64,000 bases of DNA, from the NCBI RefSeq assembly GCF_028640845.1, contig NC_080539.1, positions 160,595,236 to 160,659,235 on the forward strand, given 5' to 3'. Below the pieces are notes generated by a model. The model was not told where the DNA came from and made no database searches. It was given only the letters and a program-made list of their open reading frames with translations. Origin of the DNA: Ahaetulla prasina (Eukaryota > Chordata > Lepidosauria > Squamata > Colubridae). Both the position numbers and the translations under genes were made by a program. Positions 52,312 through 63,284 of this stretch are shown here, piece by piece. Each line of letters begins with the position of its first letter. Within the stretch, counting starts at the first letter, position 1.

Positions 52312-53255
52312 TTTATTTATTTGTCAAGCATATATAAGATAACAGGTAAAAGTATAAACATAATTTGAATACATGAAAAGAGTAAGAGTAAAAGGGAATA
52401 TTAGGACAGGGATGATAGGCACGCTGGTGCACTTATGCACGCCCCTTACAGACCTCTTAAGAATGGGGTGAGGTCAACAGTAGACAGTCTAAGGTTAAAG
52501 TTTTGGGGATTTGGGGAAGAAACCACAGAGTCAGGTAGTGCATTCCAGGCATTGACCACTCTGTTACTGAAGTCATATTTTCTGCAATCGAGTTTGGAGC
52601 AGTTTACCTTGAGTTTGTATCTATTATTTGCTCATGTATTGTTGCAGGGGTGGGTTCTACTTACCTTTACTACCAGTTCGCATTGTGCCCGCACACACGC
52701 TTGCTCCCCTTGCACGTGCATGCACTCTTCTGTGCATGCACGGAAGAGTTTTGATAATGTTTGGGTCAGTGGGAGGAGCCTCCTGCCAGTTTTACTACCG
52801 GTTCTATAGAACCGGACCGAACCAGGGGCAACCCACCACTGTATTGTTGTGGTTGAAGCTGAAGTAGTCATTGACAGGTAGGACATTGTGGCAGATAATT
52901 TTATGTACAACACTTAGGTCAGACCGAAGTCGGCGTAGTTCTAAGTTGTCTAAGCCCAAAAGTCTGGTGGCATAAAGTATTTTATTGCAGATAGAGGAAT
53001 GGAGGACTCTCCTCATAAAATATCTCTGGACTTTCTCAATTGTATTTATGTTTGATATGCAGTGCGGGTTCCAGATAGATGAGCTGTATTCGAGAATTGG
53101 TTAGCAAATGTTTTGTATGCTGTAGTTAGTAGTACAATATTACCAGAGAAAAAGCTATGCACGATTAGGTTAACAACTCTTAATGCCTTTTTGGCAATGA
53201 TGTTACAGTGGGCTTTGGCATTTAAATCAAAGTGTTGAAGAGTTTCCAGAATTCG
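52312..53255 (-). mobile_element. LINE 'family A' 3' end, copy 3, interrupted by a hAT element
   Basis: The minus strand reads YSSSIWNPH, then FMRRVLHSSICNKILYATRL, LGLDNLELRRLRSDLSVVHK and VLPVNDYFSFNHNN, followed beyond the hAT insert by NRVVNAWNALPDSVV-like residues and the 3' UTR ending TTGACAAATAAATAAA. It extends further 5' than copies 1 and 2. Confidence 0.8.
52645..52841. mobile_element. hAT-like element (197 bp) with perfect 8-bp TSD inside a LINE
   Basis: Begins CAGGGGTGGGTTCTAC and ends GGCAACCCACCACTG; TATTGTTG flanks both sides (52637-52644, 52842-52849). CCGGTTCTATAGAACCGG near the right end is itself an 18-bp palindrome. Confidence 0.9.
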
Positions 53256-54568
53256 TAGTGAGCATCGTCTTATTTTGGAAATTTAGGGAGTAATAAGCCA
53301 TGACATATGGAGGCACCAGGTTAGAGAAGGATATTTTGCATGTTGCAAAGCTCAGTGCCAAGCATGAAAAGTAGATCAGAAGTTTTGTTTCCAAACAGAT
53401 CCTACCTCCAATGTGCCATCTAGGAAGGAAGTCAGTAGTAGCATAATTGAAAATATACTAAAGGTGAAAGTTCTCTGATGATCAAGTTTATCAAAGCAGT
53501 GGTGAGATCAAATCTTTTCTCTCCTTTTATAGAAAATGGGTGAAACTCTAGTAGCTTGGAAATTCCAAACTATCCTGAAAGAAAAGAGGCTGACAATAGG
53601 ATTGGAGAGTTTGTTTGTTTTGTTTTTGCACAATTGCAATTTTTTTAAAATATAGATGATGCCCTCCATATGAACCCTTTTCTTGCCTGATATTTCCTTT
53701 TTTTCCTCTTCAAAGAAAATATGTTCTAAAGGAAAAAGATGAAACACTAACCCAATAGCATTTGATTGACGTCTGGAAGCATCTTTAGTTTTTAAAAAAG
53801 ATTCTTTGTCAAGTTATAAAAAAATAACAATGTAGATGCTATCATCCTCAATGACAGGGAGGAAGAAATACAGAATATTTATCAAAAGATGACACCAAAC
53901 TGAAAGAACAGCTAACGCTTAAGATGGAAACTGAATTCCAGATTATCTTAATCGGTGATCTGGTTGCAAATGAGCAAACCATATTTCAACATTTCTACAT
54001 TCTTGGTTTCCGAGCAGTAAAGATGAAGTGGATCGACAGATATCAATATGTTATCATCTCAAACATGACCTAAAAGAGCACTCCGATTATTCAAAAATGG
54101 CAAAGTGGCACTAGGGTCTCTGCCCTTTACTCAGTAGAAGCCGCTGTTGTCTCTTGCTGCTTTGAAGTTTTGAGGGTGCTTAGACTGTCCTGATCATATG
54201 CTGCCCTTTACCAGAACCTCATGTTACCCTTTCCCTTCATGTTTCCCTTTCCTTTGATAAATCACGTGCAAGCAGAATAAAGACACAGCCTTATACAATT
54301 CAAGGCAGATGGCAAGGCAAATGTTCCTTCTGCAGATTCTGGGATTCTGGTGTCATGAGGGAGTGTCCGCGTGCAGCTTTCATTAGTCTGAGCACATATA
54401 TTACAAGATCCCTGTGTCAAATATTCATAGCGAAGTTCAGCCACGGCCAGCAATTCCAGCTCAGAATCTGAACAGGAGTTTACATGGAACACTTGATCCC
54501 ATGTTGACACTTCATTTCTGATATCAATCAACAATATCAATATTTAGTAAGTTGTCAGATCCGACAGC
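53256..54568. other. No recognisable gene
   Basis: Unique-looking DNA; the minus frame 54262-54540 has no motif. Confidence 0.35.
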
Positions 54569-54597
54569 TTTCTCGGGCTAATTCGAAGCCCGAGAAA
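54569..54597. repeat. Perfect short hairpin next to an AT-rich block
   Basis: TTTCTCGGGCT, loop AATTCGA, AGCCCGAGAAA: 11 perfect pairs. About 110 bp of nearly pure A/T (54598-54710) with repeated TATTAATAAATAAT follows. Confidence 0.85.
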
Positions 54598-54821
54598 TAT
54601 TCTTTATTTATTAATAAATAATATATATTATGTATTAATAAATAATAAATAATATAAATATATTATTTAGTAATATAAAGAAATATTAATTCTTTATATT
54701 AATAAAGGCTCAGCTTCCCCATTTCTGAAAGTGGGACGCCCAGGTTTATCTTTGTTTTGTAAATGAGGATGCTCTACCTTGGCTCTATCTGACAAATCAT
54801 CTCACCCCAATGAGATTGGCC

Positions 54822-55066
54822 CAGTGGTGAAATCCAATTTTTTTTTACTACTGGTTCTGTGGGCATGGCTTGGTGGGCATGGCAGGGGAAGGATACTGCA
54901 AAATCCCCATTCCCTCTCCATTCCTGGGAGAAGGATATTGCAAAATCTCCATTCCCACCCCATTCTGGGACCAGCCAGAAGTGGCATTTGCCAGTTTTCC
55001 AAACTACTCAAAATTTCCACTGCCGGTTCTCCAGAACCTGTCAGAACCTGTTGGATTTCACCCCTG
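54822..55066 (-). mobile_element. Nonautonomous hAT-like element, family 1, with perfect 8-bp TSD
   Basis: Starts CAGTGGTGAAATCCAATTTT and ends TTGGATTTCACCCCTG; GATTGGCC flanks it at 54814-54821 and 55067-55074. Interior is the reverse complement of the copies at 4926, 7319 and 23514 (GTTTTCCAAACTACTCAAAA, GGTTCTCCAGAACCTGTCAG). Confidence 0.92.
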
Positions 55067-55074
55067 GATTGGCC

Positions 55075-55500
55075 CATCTCAGTCACTCCAGCAGAATAGG
55101 CCTATTTTGGATCCTGTCTGCCAAAGAACTTCAGCTGGTGGGGTCCAGGAGAAGAACCTTTTCTGCTGTAACTCCCCGTCCTTTGGAATATTCTCCCATC
55201 AGAAGTGAGGTCAGCTCCCATGCGCCTGGCCTTCCAGAAGAGTCTTAAAACCTGACTTTGCTGGCTGGCCCAGGGCCCCAATAGGGCCCCTGTATTCTGG
55301 GGGTGGCTGATGGGGTAGAGAGAAAATCTCTATCCCCATGTTGCCTGACTTCTTGGTTTTCAAGCTTGATTTAATCTTTAATCTTTATTTAATCTTTGTT
55401 AGTTTTAATCGTTTTGTTTATAAACTGCCCACAATTATTGCAAAAGTGAGATGTGTGGCTAACAAACAAACTAAATACATAAATAAATAAATAAATAAAA
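55075..55500 (+). mobile_element. Old L2-like LINE C-terminus and 3' UTR
   Basis: Broken frames resemble an L2 ORF2 end (LFCCNSPSFGIFSHQK, then a SRRVLKPDF stretch). A 3' UTR with TTTAATCTTTAATC repeats and TTGTTTATAAACTGCCCACA follows, with an (AAAT)n tail at 55476-55500. More diverged than the copies at 5336 and 8746. Confidence 0.5.
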
Positions 55501-55717
55501 CATAAACATTCATCTATAAAATAATGGTCATGTAACTAAATGGCTGTTTGGGAGATCAGAAAAATTGTGGCAAAGGGTGGATATGGTAGATGTTAAAAAT
55601 GGATATACTGTATGTTATTCAGAACCATTGCTATTGAGATGCCAAGTTCTCAGTGATCAAAAAACCTCCTGATTTTTGGGCTGTCAAAGCAAGAAAATGG
55701 GATTACTTACTCTAAAT

Positions 55718-55848
55718 CAGGGGTCTCCAATCTTAGCAACTTTAAGCCTGGAGGACTTCAACTCCCAGAATTCCCCAGCCAGCTTTGCTGGCTGGGGGAG
55801 TTCCGGGAGTTGAAATCCACCAGGCTTAAAGTTGTCACAGTTGCCCTG
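55718..55848. mobile_element. Palindromic hAT MITE with perfect 8-bp TSD
   Basis: CAGGGGTCTCCAATCTTAGC, GGACTTCAACTCCCAGAATT, centre CCAGCCAGCTTTGCTGGCTGG, then the complementary arm ending GTTGCCCTG. CTCTAAAT flanks both sides (55710-55717, 55849-55856). Confidence 0.9.
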
Positions 55849-56649
55849 CTCTAAATCATCTGTTTTTGGAATCTTATGTAGGGTTGATTGTCAGTCAACC
55901 CTGCATATTGGTTGAAAGTAATGCCCCGTGTTATAACATTTAGTGACACAGATACTGAAGAACTTCTGAAAAAAAGTGAATGCTATTCCATGGAATCTTA
56001 GTATTACAGAACTCATGGGTTTCAGTTTGCACTCCAAATGATGCTACGCAGTGGCGGGATTCTGCCGGTTCTAGGTGGTTCGGCTGAACCGTTTGTTAAA
56101 TTGCTGGTTCGTCCTGCCCCTTGCCCCTCCCCTCCCCACCACTACTTACCAGCATCTCAGCACCATTTGTTAAATTGCTGGCTCGCACTCTCCTCCCCCT
56201 GGGAGCACATTGAACCGTTTGTTAAATGTCTGGCTCAGCTGTCCCTCGCCCGGCCCTATCCGACCACTATTTATTGGCCTCGGAGCACACCGAAGCATTT
56301 TTTAAATAGCTGACTCGCCCGCCCATCACCCTGCCCCCACCACTATTTATTGGCCTTGCTCGCAGAGTTGCACAGTTTGCCTTAGTGACACACTGAGGCA
56401 TAGCTGTAGCTATCACTATCCTTTAGCTCGTGGCCCAGCCTTTCCTACTTTTGCCTCTGCCTACCACTCTGTTCCCCATCTCAGACTGCCCCCCTCGGAC
56501 TGCCCCGACCGCTCCAGCAGCAGAAAGCACGTACAGCCGAGTGTTGCCCCTGGAGAAGCAGGACTGGGAAAGGTGGTTGACCTGTGCCCACCCGGCTGCC
56601 AGCTGTGACCTACCCCCATCCAACACCTCGCTGGCCACGCGGCCGCCGA

Positions 56650-57080
56650 CCGAAGCCTGCCTCCATCCAAGTATCTCGCTGCCCACCCGATCCAAGTACC
56701 ACGCGGCTGCCGACCGAAGCCTACCTGCATCCAAGCCTCTTGTTAGTCAGCCAATTCAAGCTCCTTGCTGGCCACGTGGCCAGCGAGGTGCTTTAATTGC
56801 TGGCCAGAGAGACGCTTGGATGCAGGCAGGCTTCGGTCAGCGGCCGCATGGCGCTTGGATCGGGTGGGCAGCGAGGTGCATGGATCGGGTGGGCAGCAGC
56901 TTGTGGCCACTGCCCACCTGATCCATGCACCTCTCTGCCTACCTGGTCCATGCACCTCACTGCCCACCCGATCCAAGTGCCACGCGGCTGCCGACCGAAA
57001 CCTGCCTCTGTCCAAGTGTCTTGCTAGCCAGCCTATTCAAGCGTGGCCAGTGAGGAGCTTGGATTGAGTGGGCAGCAAAG
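56650..57080. repeat. GC-rich nested inverted repeats in the composite hAT
   Basis: The sequence CTGCCCACCCGATCCAAGT and its complement GGATCGGGTGGGCAGCGAGG recur on both sides of at least two centres: GCTGGCCACGTGGCCAGC (about 56768-56785, an 18-bp perfect palindrome) and about 56900. CACGCGGCTGCCGACCGAA also appears several times in direct and inverted form. Frames on both strands here are artefacts of this structure. Confidence 0.8.
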
Positions 57081-57169
57081 CATGTGTCAATCGCCTCGGC
57101 CTGCTGCCCACCCAGCAGGACTGTCTTGCGGCTGCCTCCCACCCACACAGCGTCAGCCTACCCTACCCC

Positions 57170-57512
57170 ATCTGGAGAAAGAGTGATGGAGAGAAAGAGG
57201 GGGGCAGAAAATGATGAGGGAGAGAAAGAGAGATGAAGGATAGAGGGGGAAGAAAGATGAAGAAGAGAAAGGGGGGAGAAAAATGGAGAGAAAGAGCGGG
57301 AGGGAGAAGGAGAGATTAAGGAGAGAAAGATGGAGAGAAAGAGAGATGAAGGATAGAAGGGAAGAAAGATGAAGAAGAGAAAAAGGGGAGAGAAAGAGAA
57401 GGAGGGAGAAAGAGAAATTAAGGAGAGAAAGATTTGAGAGAAAGAGGGGGGAGAAAGATGAAGGAGAGAAAGAGAGAAAGGGGAAGAAAGAGATGGAGAG
57501 AAAGAGGGAGGG
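57170..57512. repeat. Polypurine tract / GA-rich minisatellite
   Basis: About 340 bases of almost only A and G on the plus strand, with degenerate units such as GGAGAGAAAGATGGAGAGAA and GAAAGATGAAGAAGAGAAA. The mirror-like purine run could form triplex DNA. Confidence 0.9.
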
Positions 57513-57699
57513 AGAATGGATTTGTTCTGGTAATTGGTTTAACAAGCATGGCACTGAAAAAGTGACTTATGACCGTTTTTCACACTTAAGACCATTGCAG
57601 CAAACAGTCATTAGGGCAAAGAAGCTATGTCACATGACCACCTGGACATGCCCACCTGGTCACATGAAGCACCGCAGTTGTGACATGAGTGACATGTTT

Positions 57700-57897
57700 A
57701 TTAAAAATGCTGCAATAGGCATAAATGATGACCGGTCATAAGTGTGAGGACTGATCAAAAGTGCAAGAACCTGTCAGAAGTCACTACCTAGAAGATTACC
57801 CAGACGGCTGAAAAAAGTGATTTCTGACAGGTTCTCACACTTTTGACCAGTCCTCGCACTTATGACCAGTCATCATTTATGCCTGTTGCAGCATTTT
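57700..57897. repeat. Large hairpin with about 82-bp arms, Tc-element related
   Basis: AAAATGCTGCAATAGGCATA...GAACCTGTCAGAAGTCACT pairs with AGTGATTTCTGACAGGTTCT...TATGCCTGTTGCAGCATTTT at roughly 88 percent, loop about 32 bp. A third, direct copy of the left arm is at 58018-58135. CATAAGTGTGAGGAC-type wording resembles the Tc-like elements at 22086 and 59213. Confidence 0.85.
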
Positions 57898-58320
57898 GTG
57901 CATAGGGACTACTCAGAGGGCTGAAAAAGTTATTTTTGACCTGTCCTCACACTTTTGACCGGTCCTCACACCTACAACTGTCCTCACATTTTACATTTTG
58001 CGCCCTATCTTGTAACCGTGGTGAAGAGAAGCAGTTGTGAAATGAGTGACATGGTTGTTAAAAATGCTGCAATGGGCATAAATGTGAGAATGGTCATAAG
58101 TGCAAGGACCAGTCAGAAATGACTTTTTTTAGCCCTCTGAGTAGATTCTATGCCCATAGCCAGGGTCACCCGGTCATATGAGCAGCTAGGCTCGCCCACC
58201 CAGTCACATGTGCAGCTAGGCTCGCCCACCCAGTCACATGTCCACCAAGCCACACCCCAAAATAAGCCACACCCGCAGAACCGGTTGTTAAAAAATTTGA
58301 ATCCCACCACTGATGCTACA

Positions 58321-59209
58321 CCTAAAACAGAAAGTTGTCATCAGATTTTGCCAAGTTTTGTTTTAGGCAAGAAAAATAGTTTCCATCTCAAAAGCTCAAG
58401 CATCCAGAGATCTTTCATTTTGATGACTTCTGTAGCTTACAGTATATGCTCAACATTCCTTCCCCACCCCCATCCCCAAATGTACCGGGAATAACTAAAC
58501 AAAGGAGAAAACATTTCAATATCTTAGTGTTTGGGGCTAAGTGATGGGATGTTGGCACTAACTTAAGTGTCTGAGAAATAACAGCCCTTTTTTTCATCTC
58601 CATTATTTCTGTGGTTGCATCTGCTTAAAAATCGAAGTAATTATGGCTGTTTCACTAGTGTGCAGGTTTACAAGCTCACATGGTGGAACATTCAGAACTT
58701 TCCAAAGGCACACCGTCACAACAACAAAGAGGCAAGACACAAATCAGTGAAGAAAAAGATCTAAAAAGGGAGAAGACTTTACAGAGAACTTAATCCTGAT
58801 CTCACATTTTCTACCCTCAACCTGATGTAATGATAAAGAATGATTTGGTCCAAATGACAGCTTTACTCTGGGTCCAGAAACTCAAAGTAGCTATTAATGA
58901 AGTAGCTGTTAACCTGGGAGCCATAGCTCAATGAAGGCGGAAGGCATCTGGGCAGAGAAAGGATGTTTTATAGAAATATGTCAGACCTGGGACACATCCC
59001 CATCATTTCTAAGACATGAGCAAAATGAGACGACGAGGCTAAAACTGCCTTAATGGAGTGATCTAGAATTTTTCTGCGCAGCTGGCTGTTATTTTACATC
59101 AACTGCAGTTAAATGTTTCTGCTTCCCATCAGTGAAGCTTCCAAAGTTAAGATCACAGATTAAAGTTTAGAGACCCACAGCTGTAGGTTTTGGTGCAAAT
59201 GATCAGTAC
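58321..59209. other. No recognisable gene
   Basis: Unique-looking DNA. Confidence 0.35.
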
Positions 59210-59212
59210 ATG

Positions 59213-59545
59213 TAGTCCTTGACTTACAACCATGCATTTAGTGACCATTCAAACTTTTTCATTGGTGCTAAAAAAATAAAATAACTTATGACTGGCTTGC
59301 GACTGTGATTTGTGACCTTCCTGAAACCAGCCTCTGACGAGTTTGTCAGTCAATAGGTGAATCTGGAATCACTTAATAACCATATGGTTCACTCACTGGT
59401 TTGCTTAATAATCATGGTGATTTGCTTAACGATGGCATTAAAAATTGTAATATTGGATTCAGTTACATGATGACTTGCTTAACAACTGCACTGCTTAGCA
59501 ACCGAGAGTCCAGTCCCAGTTCTGGTTGTAACTTGAGGAAACTAT
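59213..59545. mobile_element. Tc/mariner-like nonautonomous element, diverged
   Basis: Left TGTAGTCCTTGACTTACAAC, right GGTTGTAACTTGAGGAAACT: inverted termini of the same style as the 22086 element, but the interior is repeated 'tttgcttaataatcatgg' and 'gacttgcttaacaactgcac' units. A separate family or a rearranged copy. Confidence 0.65.
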
Positions 59546-59596
59546 TGTGTAAATATACTCATACACATTCATGAAATGCTTATATATATATATTAT

Positions 59597-59634
59597 ACAC
59601 ACACACACACAACACACACACACACACACACACA
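59597..59634. repeat. (CA)n microsatellite
   Basis: CA run with one AACA interruption, next to a TATATATA stretch. Confidence 0.95.
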
Positions 59635-59788
59635 CTCTTTCCTTTTCTTTCTGTTCTTAAATATATAGTAAAGGCTTTTTTAAAAATCGCCATTTTCAAA
59701 GATTCAGCCACTATGGGGAATAAAGCTGATACTGGAAGTTGGCATGTTGCCGTGGAATAATTATTTTATTATACACAGAAACTTTTTT

Positions 59789-60340
59789 TTTTTATTGAAA
59801 GAGTTTTAAAAAACAAAAACATTTTCCCCCCTTTTTTCCCCCCTCCCTCCCAAAAAAAGCCCTTCCCCTCTCCCTCCCCCCCCCCCGCTTCCCGGGTCAA
59901 TCACAAGGTATTGTTATACATAAACCAAACATAGAATAAAATTTTCCCTTCCAATCCAAATAACCACATCCAAAGCTTTTCATCTCCCAACCCCCTCCCC
60001 ATTACATAAAATAACTTTCTAATTATTCAAAGGCAATCTGATATTTCTTAATCTGATATCTATTTTGTAGATAATCAATCCATTTTTTCCATTCAATTAA
60101 ATATCTTTCCTGCGTATTGTCTTTTAAAAAAGCTGAGATTTTAGCCATCTCAGCCAAATTAATAACTTTCAGTATCCATTCTTCTATTGTAGGTATCTCT
60201 TCTTTCTTCCAGTATTGTCCAATCAACAGTCTTGCTGCTGTTATTAAATTCAGAATAAATTTAGTCTCAATCCCTGTACAATCCGTTATAATTCCCAAAA
60301 GGAAAAATTGTGGCAGGAACTTTTTCTTCTTCTTCAGTAC
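59789..60340 (-). mobile_element. 5'-truncated L1 insertion (ORF2 C-terminus and 3' UTR)
   Basis: The 17-bp repeat TACACAGAAACTTTTTT at 59772-59788 and 60341-60357 is the target duplication. Poly(T) and C-rich 3' UTR come first; the minus frame 60023-60298 encodes an L1 ORF2 C-terminus (FILNLITAARLLIGQYWKKE, EIPTIEEWILKV, YLIEWKKWIDYL). The frame is open to its 5' end, so this copy is fairly young. Confidence 0.9.
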
Positions 60341-60357
60341 TACACAGAAACTTTTTT

Positions 60358-62017
60358 AAAAGTAATACCAGGTAGAGGCAAGAACCTGATGAGCATGAAG
60401 GGAGGTGTCAATAGCACTTTTTTCCTCTAGACCTAATGTTTCATATCCTTGATTGACAGGATCGCTCTATCAATTAGAGTTTGAAGGAGTAAGAGATGAC
60501 AAGACAGGCAAGGCTTTGCCTTCCATTTATTTCCTCAGGATATAACATGTTTGCTCAGGATGTTGCCTAGTGGGTGTTCCCAGAGAACTACCTTGTTTAG
60601 ACAACTTCTTGCTGGTTGCTAAGATGCAGGCCAGAACAATCTTATTTGCACATTGTGACTCATAGCAAACACCACAGATACCCTTTACACTGTTGCAGTC
60701 CTACAATTGGTTAATGATAAAACTGAGCCCAATTTTCAGAAACGAAACTCCAGCATTCGAGAAGGAACTGCTCTCCAGCCTGACCTAAAATCTTTAGCAT
60801 TTGTATTGCTAATGGCTGATTCTGTTTACTAGATATATGACGTTAGAAATATGTTTATTGCACAAATGGAAACAAAATCTATGTTTTTGTAACGATGCAG
60901 ACACTCTGAATTTCTGTACACTGACATGAAAACTTTCTGGCCAAGAGACAGCATATCTGCATTTCCTTGAATAAAAAAAAATTAGAGAATGAAAAGGGGA
61001 AGGAGACCAAAGGCCATGGTTGCAACAACATCAGCAAAGGTAGCTAGCCTGTATTATGGTCTTTGATCTCTTCATGCATTCTTTCAGTGATTGGTATGCA
61101 TGGTATGAATTTTCCGGACATGTGCAGTCCATTGGGAGGCTGCTAGCTGGACCATAATTAATGAGATCGGGGTGATACAAAACAAGCAGGCAACAATGTG
61201 ATCATGTCATTTTGTTTAGCAGGCAAAGCTTCACCCGTTGGGACTGAACACTTGATGAGCTTTGGGTTTCAATTATATTGTTTCCTGACTAGCTTACACA
61301 GCTTGGAGGAAGGCGTTGAACTTGAAAGGATCTGGATAGCTAGCTTCCTGCTGTCTCCAGAAGAGTCACATGGGAAATTAGATTTGATTTTTCCCAGGAT
61401 CTGCACTTTTTCCATACATTTGATTATGCAATGCTATGCTAAAGAGAACAACTAGGGATGTGTACCCTTAAAAAAAAATGGTCCAATCAATTGGGATTGA
61501 GCCAATTTAGCATTACATTTATTTCCTCTTTTTGTGGCGAGAAGGTGGTAGGGAAGGGAAAATGGATTTAGGGTCCTCCTTTCTTATATTGGTGTTGTGG
61601 CTGTGAATAGAAGCCATTACCTGAGGGTTTTAGACCACAATGCGGTAGGAGAATAAAAAGGAAGGGAGACCATGGTGTAACCCTTGGAAAAAGGAAATGT
61701 TACAAAGTGAAGAAACACATATGTGTTTGTTGCATAATTCAATAAATAGAGAGTTTGACACTTCTGTCTTTACACAAGGTGAATCAACTAAACTCAGCTA
61801 ATAGGCTTTCACATATAACTAGAAGGCAGTTTACACCCCCTCCCTGGTTTTTTTATTGTTATGCATACTTTGAAAATGATTTGGAAGATGTCTTTGGATC
61901 TTGGGTGAGCATGGCACCTTTCTGCTATGCATTAAAGTGGTCTGTCTTTTATCAAGCTCATGCAACAACTGTGCTGATCTTCCAAGGGGTACTTACTTGG
62001 CTTTATCGGATATCCAA
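60358..62017. other. No recognisable gene
   Basis: Unique-looking DNA. Frames 61198-61455 and 61755-62156 lack motifs; the latter runs into SINE sequence. Confidence 0.35.
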
Positions 62018-62262
62018 GCAAATAGCAGTAGCACTTAGACTTATACACCTCTTCACAGTGCTTTTACAGCTCTCTCTAAGAGGTTTACAGAGTCAGCATA
62101 TTGCCCACAACAATCTGGGTCCTCATTTTACCGACCTCGGAAGGGTGAAAGGCTGAGTCAGCCTTGAGCCGGTGAGACTCGAACTGCCAAACTGCTGGCA
62201 CTCGGCAGTCAGCATAATTAGCCTGCAATATTCCATTCTAACCACTGCACCATCACGGCTCA
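62018..62262 (-). mobile_element. tRNA-derived SINE, nearly complete
   Basis: On the minus strand: head GAGCCGTGATGGTGCAGTGG (A-box region), GGCAGTTCGAGTCTCACCGG (B box), then CAAGGCTGACTCAGCC, CCAGATTGTTGTGGGCAATA, CTGACTCTGTAAACCTCTTA and a tail GGTGTATAAGTCTAAGTGC. The two fragments at 1751 and 1891 come from its tail half. Confidence 0.85.
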
Positions 62263-62343
62263 TGAGAGGAAGTAGCATCCTGCTTCTAAGTAGCAAAGTA
62301 GAATGGGCAGCTGTCCAGAAGTGGAGATTAAAATCAATAAACG

Positions 62344-62534
62344 GTAGGCACATTTGTGCATAAGAGCATAAATGTGCCTACCATTCCTGTCCTAATGTTT
62401 CCTTTCATTATATACAATTAATATAGTTATTACATACTCATACTCATATATATGCTTGTATATTGTATAATTATTTCATGCTTATGCTTATATATACTGT
62501 GTGACAAAAATAAATAAAATAAATAAATAAATAA
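62344..62534 (+). mobile_element. LINE 'family A' 3' UTR fragment with terminal hairpin
   Basis: CTACCATTCCTGTCCTAATG, TTATTTCATGCTTATGCTTA and TGTGACAAAAATAAATAAA match the end of copies 1 and 2. Its 5' edge is a hairpin (62344-62381: GTAGGCACATTTGTGC and GCATAAATGTGCCTAC), like the inverted 5' junction at 17549. Confidence 0.75.
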
Positions 62535-63276
62535 AACGAGGAACTTCACCATTTCAGATATATAGATGCAGATGCTAATCTAAAGACAAAGATTCCATGG
62601 GCATACAAAACCCATGGCGGCGGCTGCTTGGTGGGTCATAACCTGTGTTGGTTTTTCTTGATCCAAAAACATTTATTTCAGGTTACTTTCAATGTGTAAC
62701 AGGCCTCTGTAAGAACTTTTCCCAAATAGAATCCCCTGCTGAGCATTAGTAGACTGAAGGCAAGTAATTTTCTGGTATCATCCCTACACACCCTGTGTGT
62801 CTCGACACGCACACCTACACACGAGACAGGATGGATACAAGGTCATCAGAATAATTTGTAACTTGGTCCGTTAGGATGATCCATGAGCAGATTGCTCAGC
62901 AGCAATTCCCTTTATGATGCTTTGCTTGAGCAATAAACAACATTCTTGGCAGCACAGCTCATTCAGAAGAATGGAGGGAAGACGGGTGTAAATGATTTCT
63001 CCCCGAGCTATAAAGTCTGCCTGTCATGCAAGAACTTTTGATACTTCCCAGACTACTTGACCTTTAATTTCCCAGGGAAAAAAAAGTGCAGTGTTTCTAT
63101 TACCCAAACCTGTGCACTGAATATTTTAAATATCAAAGCCATGTGCAACATCTGATCTATATTAGGCTATATTTTTTTTTATAAAAAAGTTAGTGGTAGG
63201 AAGTTGTTTTCCCAATTTCCCTTATGCAATGGCCCTCATGATAGCCCATTTCAGGCAATTTATTTAAGTGAATAAT
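62535..63276. other. No recognisable gene
   Basis: Unique-looking DNA. Confidence 0.35.
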
Positions 63277-63284
63277 CAATGCAC

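Larger units (their letters stand above)
56049..58312. mobile_element. Composite hAT-like element, 2264 bp, with 8-bp TSD
   Basis: Left end CAGTGGCGGGATTCTGCC, right end TTTGAATCCCACCACTG; flanks ATGCTACG (56041-56048) and ATGCTACA (58313-58320) match at 7 of 8. The interior is not a transposase: 56090-56350 has four rough repeats of a 'ttgttaaattgctggctcg' unit, 56650-57080 is a GC-rich inverted-repeat block, 57170-57512 is polypurine, and 57550-58140 carries Tc-like inverted repeats. The right subterminus (ACCGGTTGTTAAAAAATTTG) is typical of the smaller hAT elements here. Confidence 0.75.

Noticed and set aside
56423..57067. Multiple overlapping frames up to 163 codons on both strands
   Set aside because: They arise from GC-rich inverted repeats in the composite hAT element; the same peptides recur in both orientations.
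57153..57554. 133-codon minus frame rich in Ser, Leu and Phe
   Set aside because: Translation of the polypurine/polypyrimidine tract; low complexity, no start context or domain.
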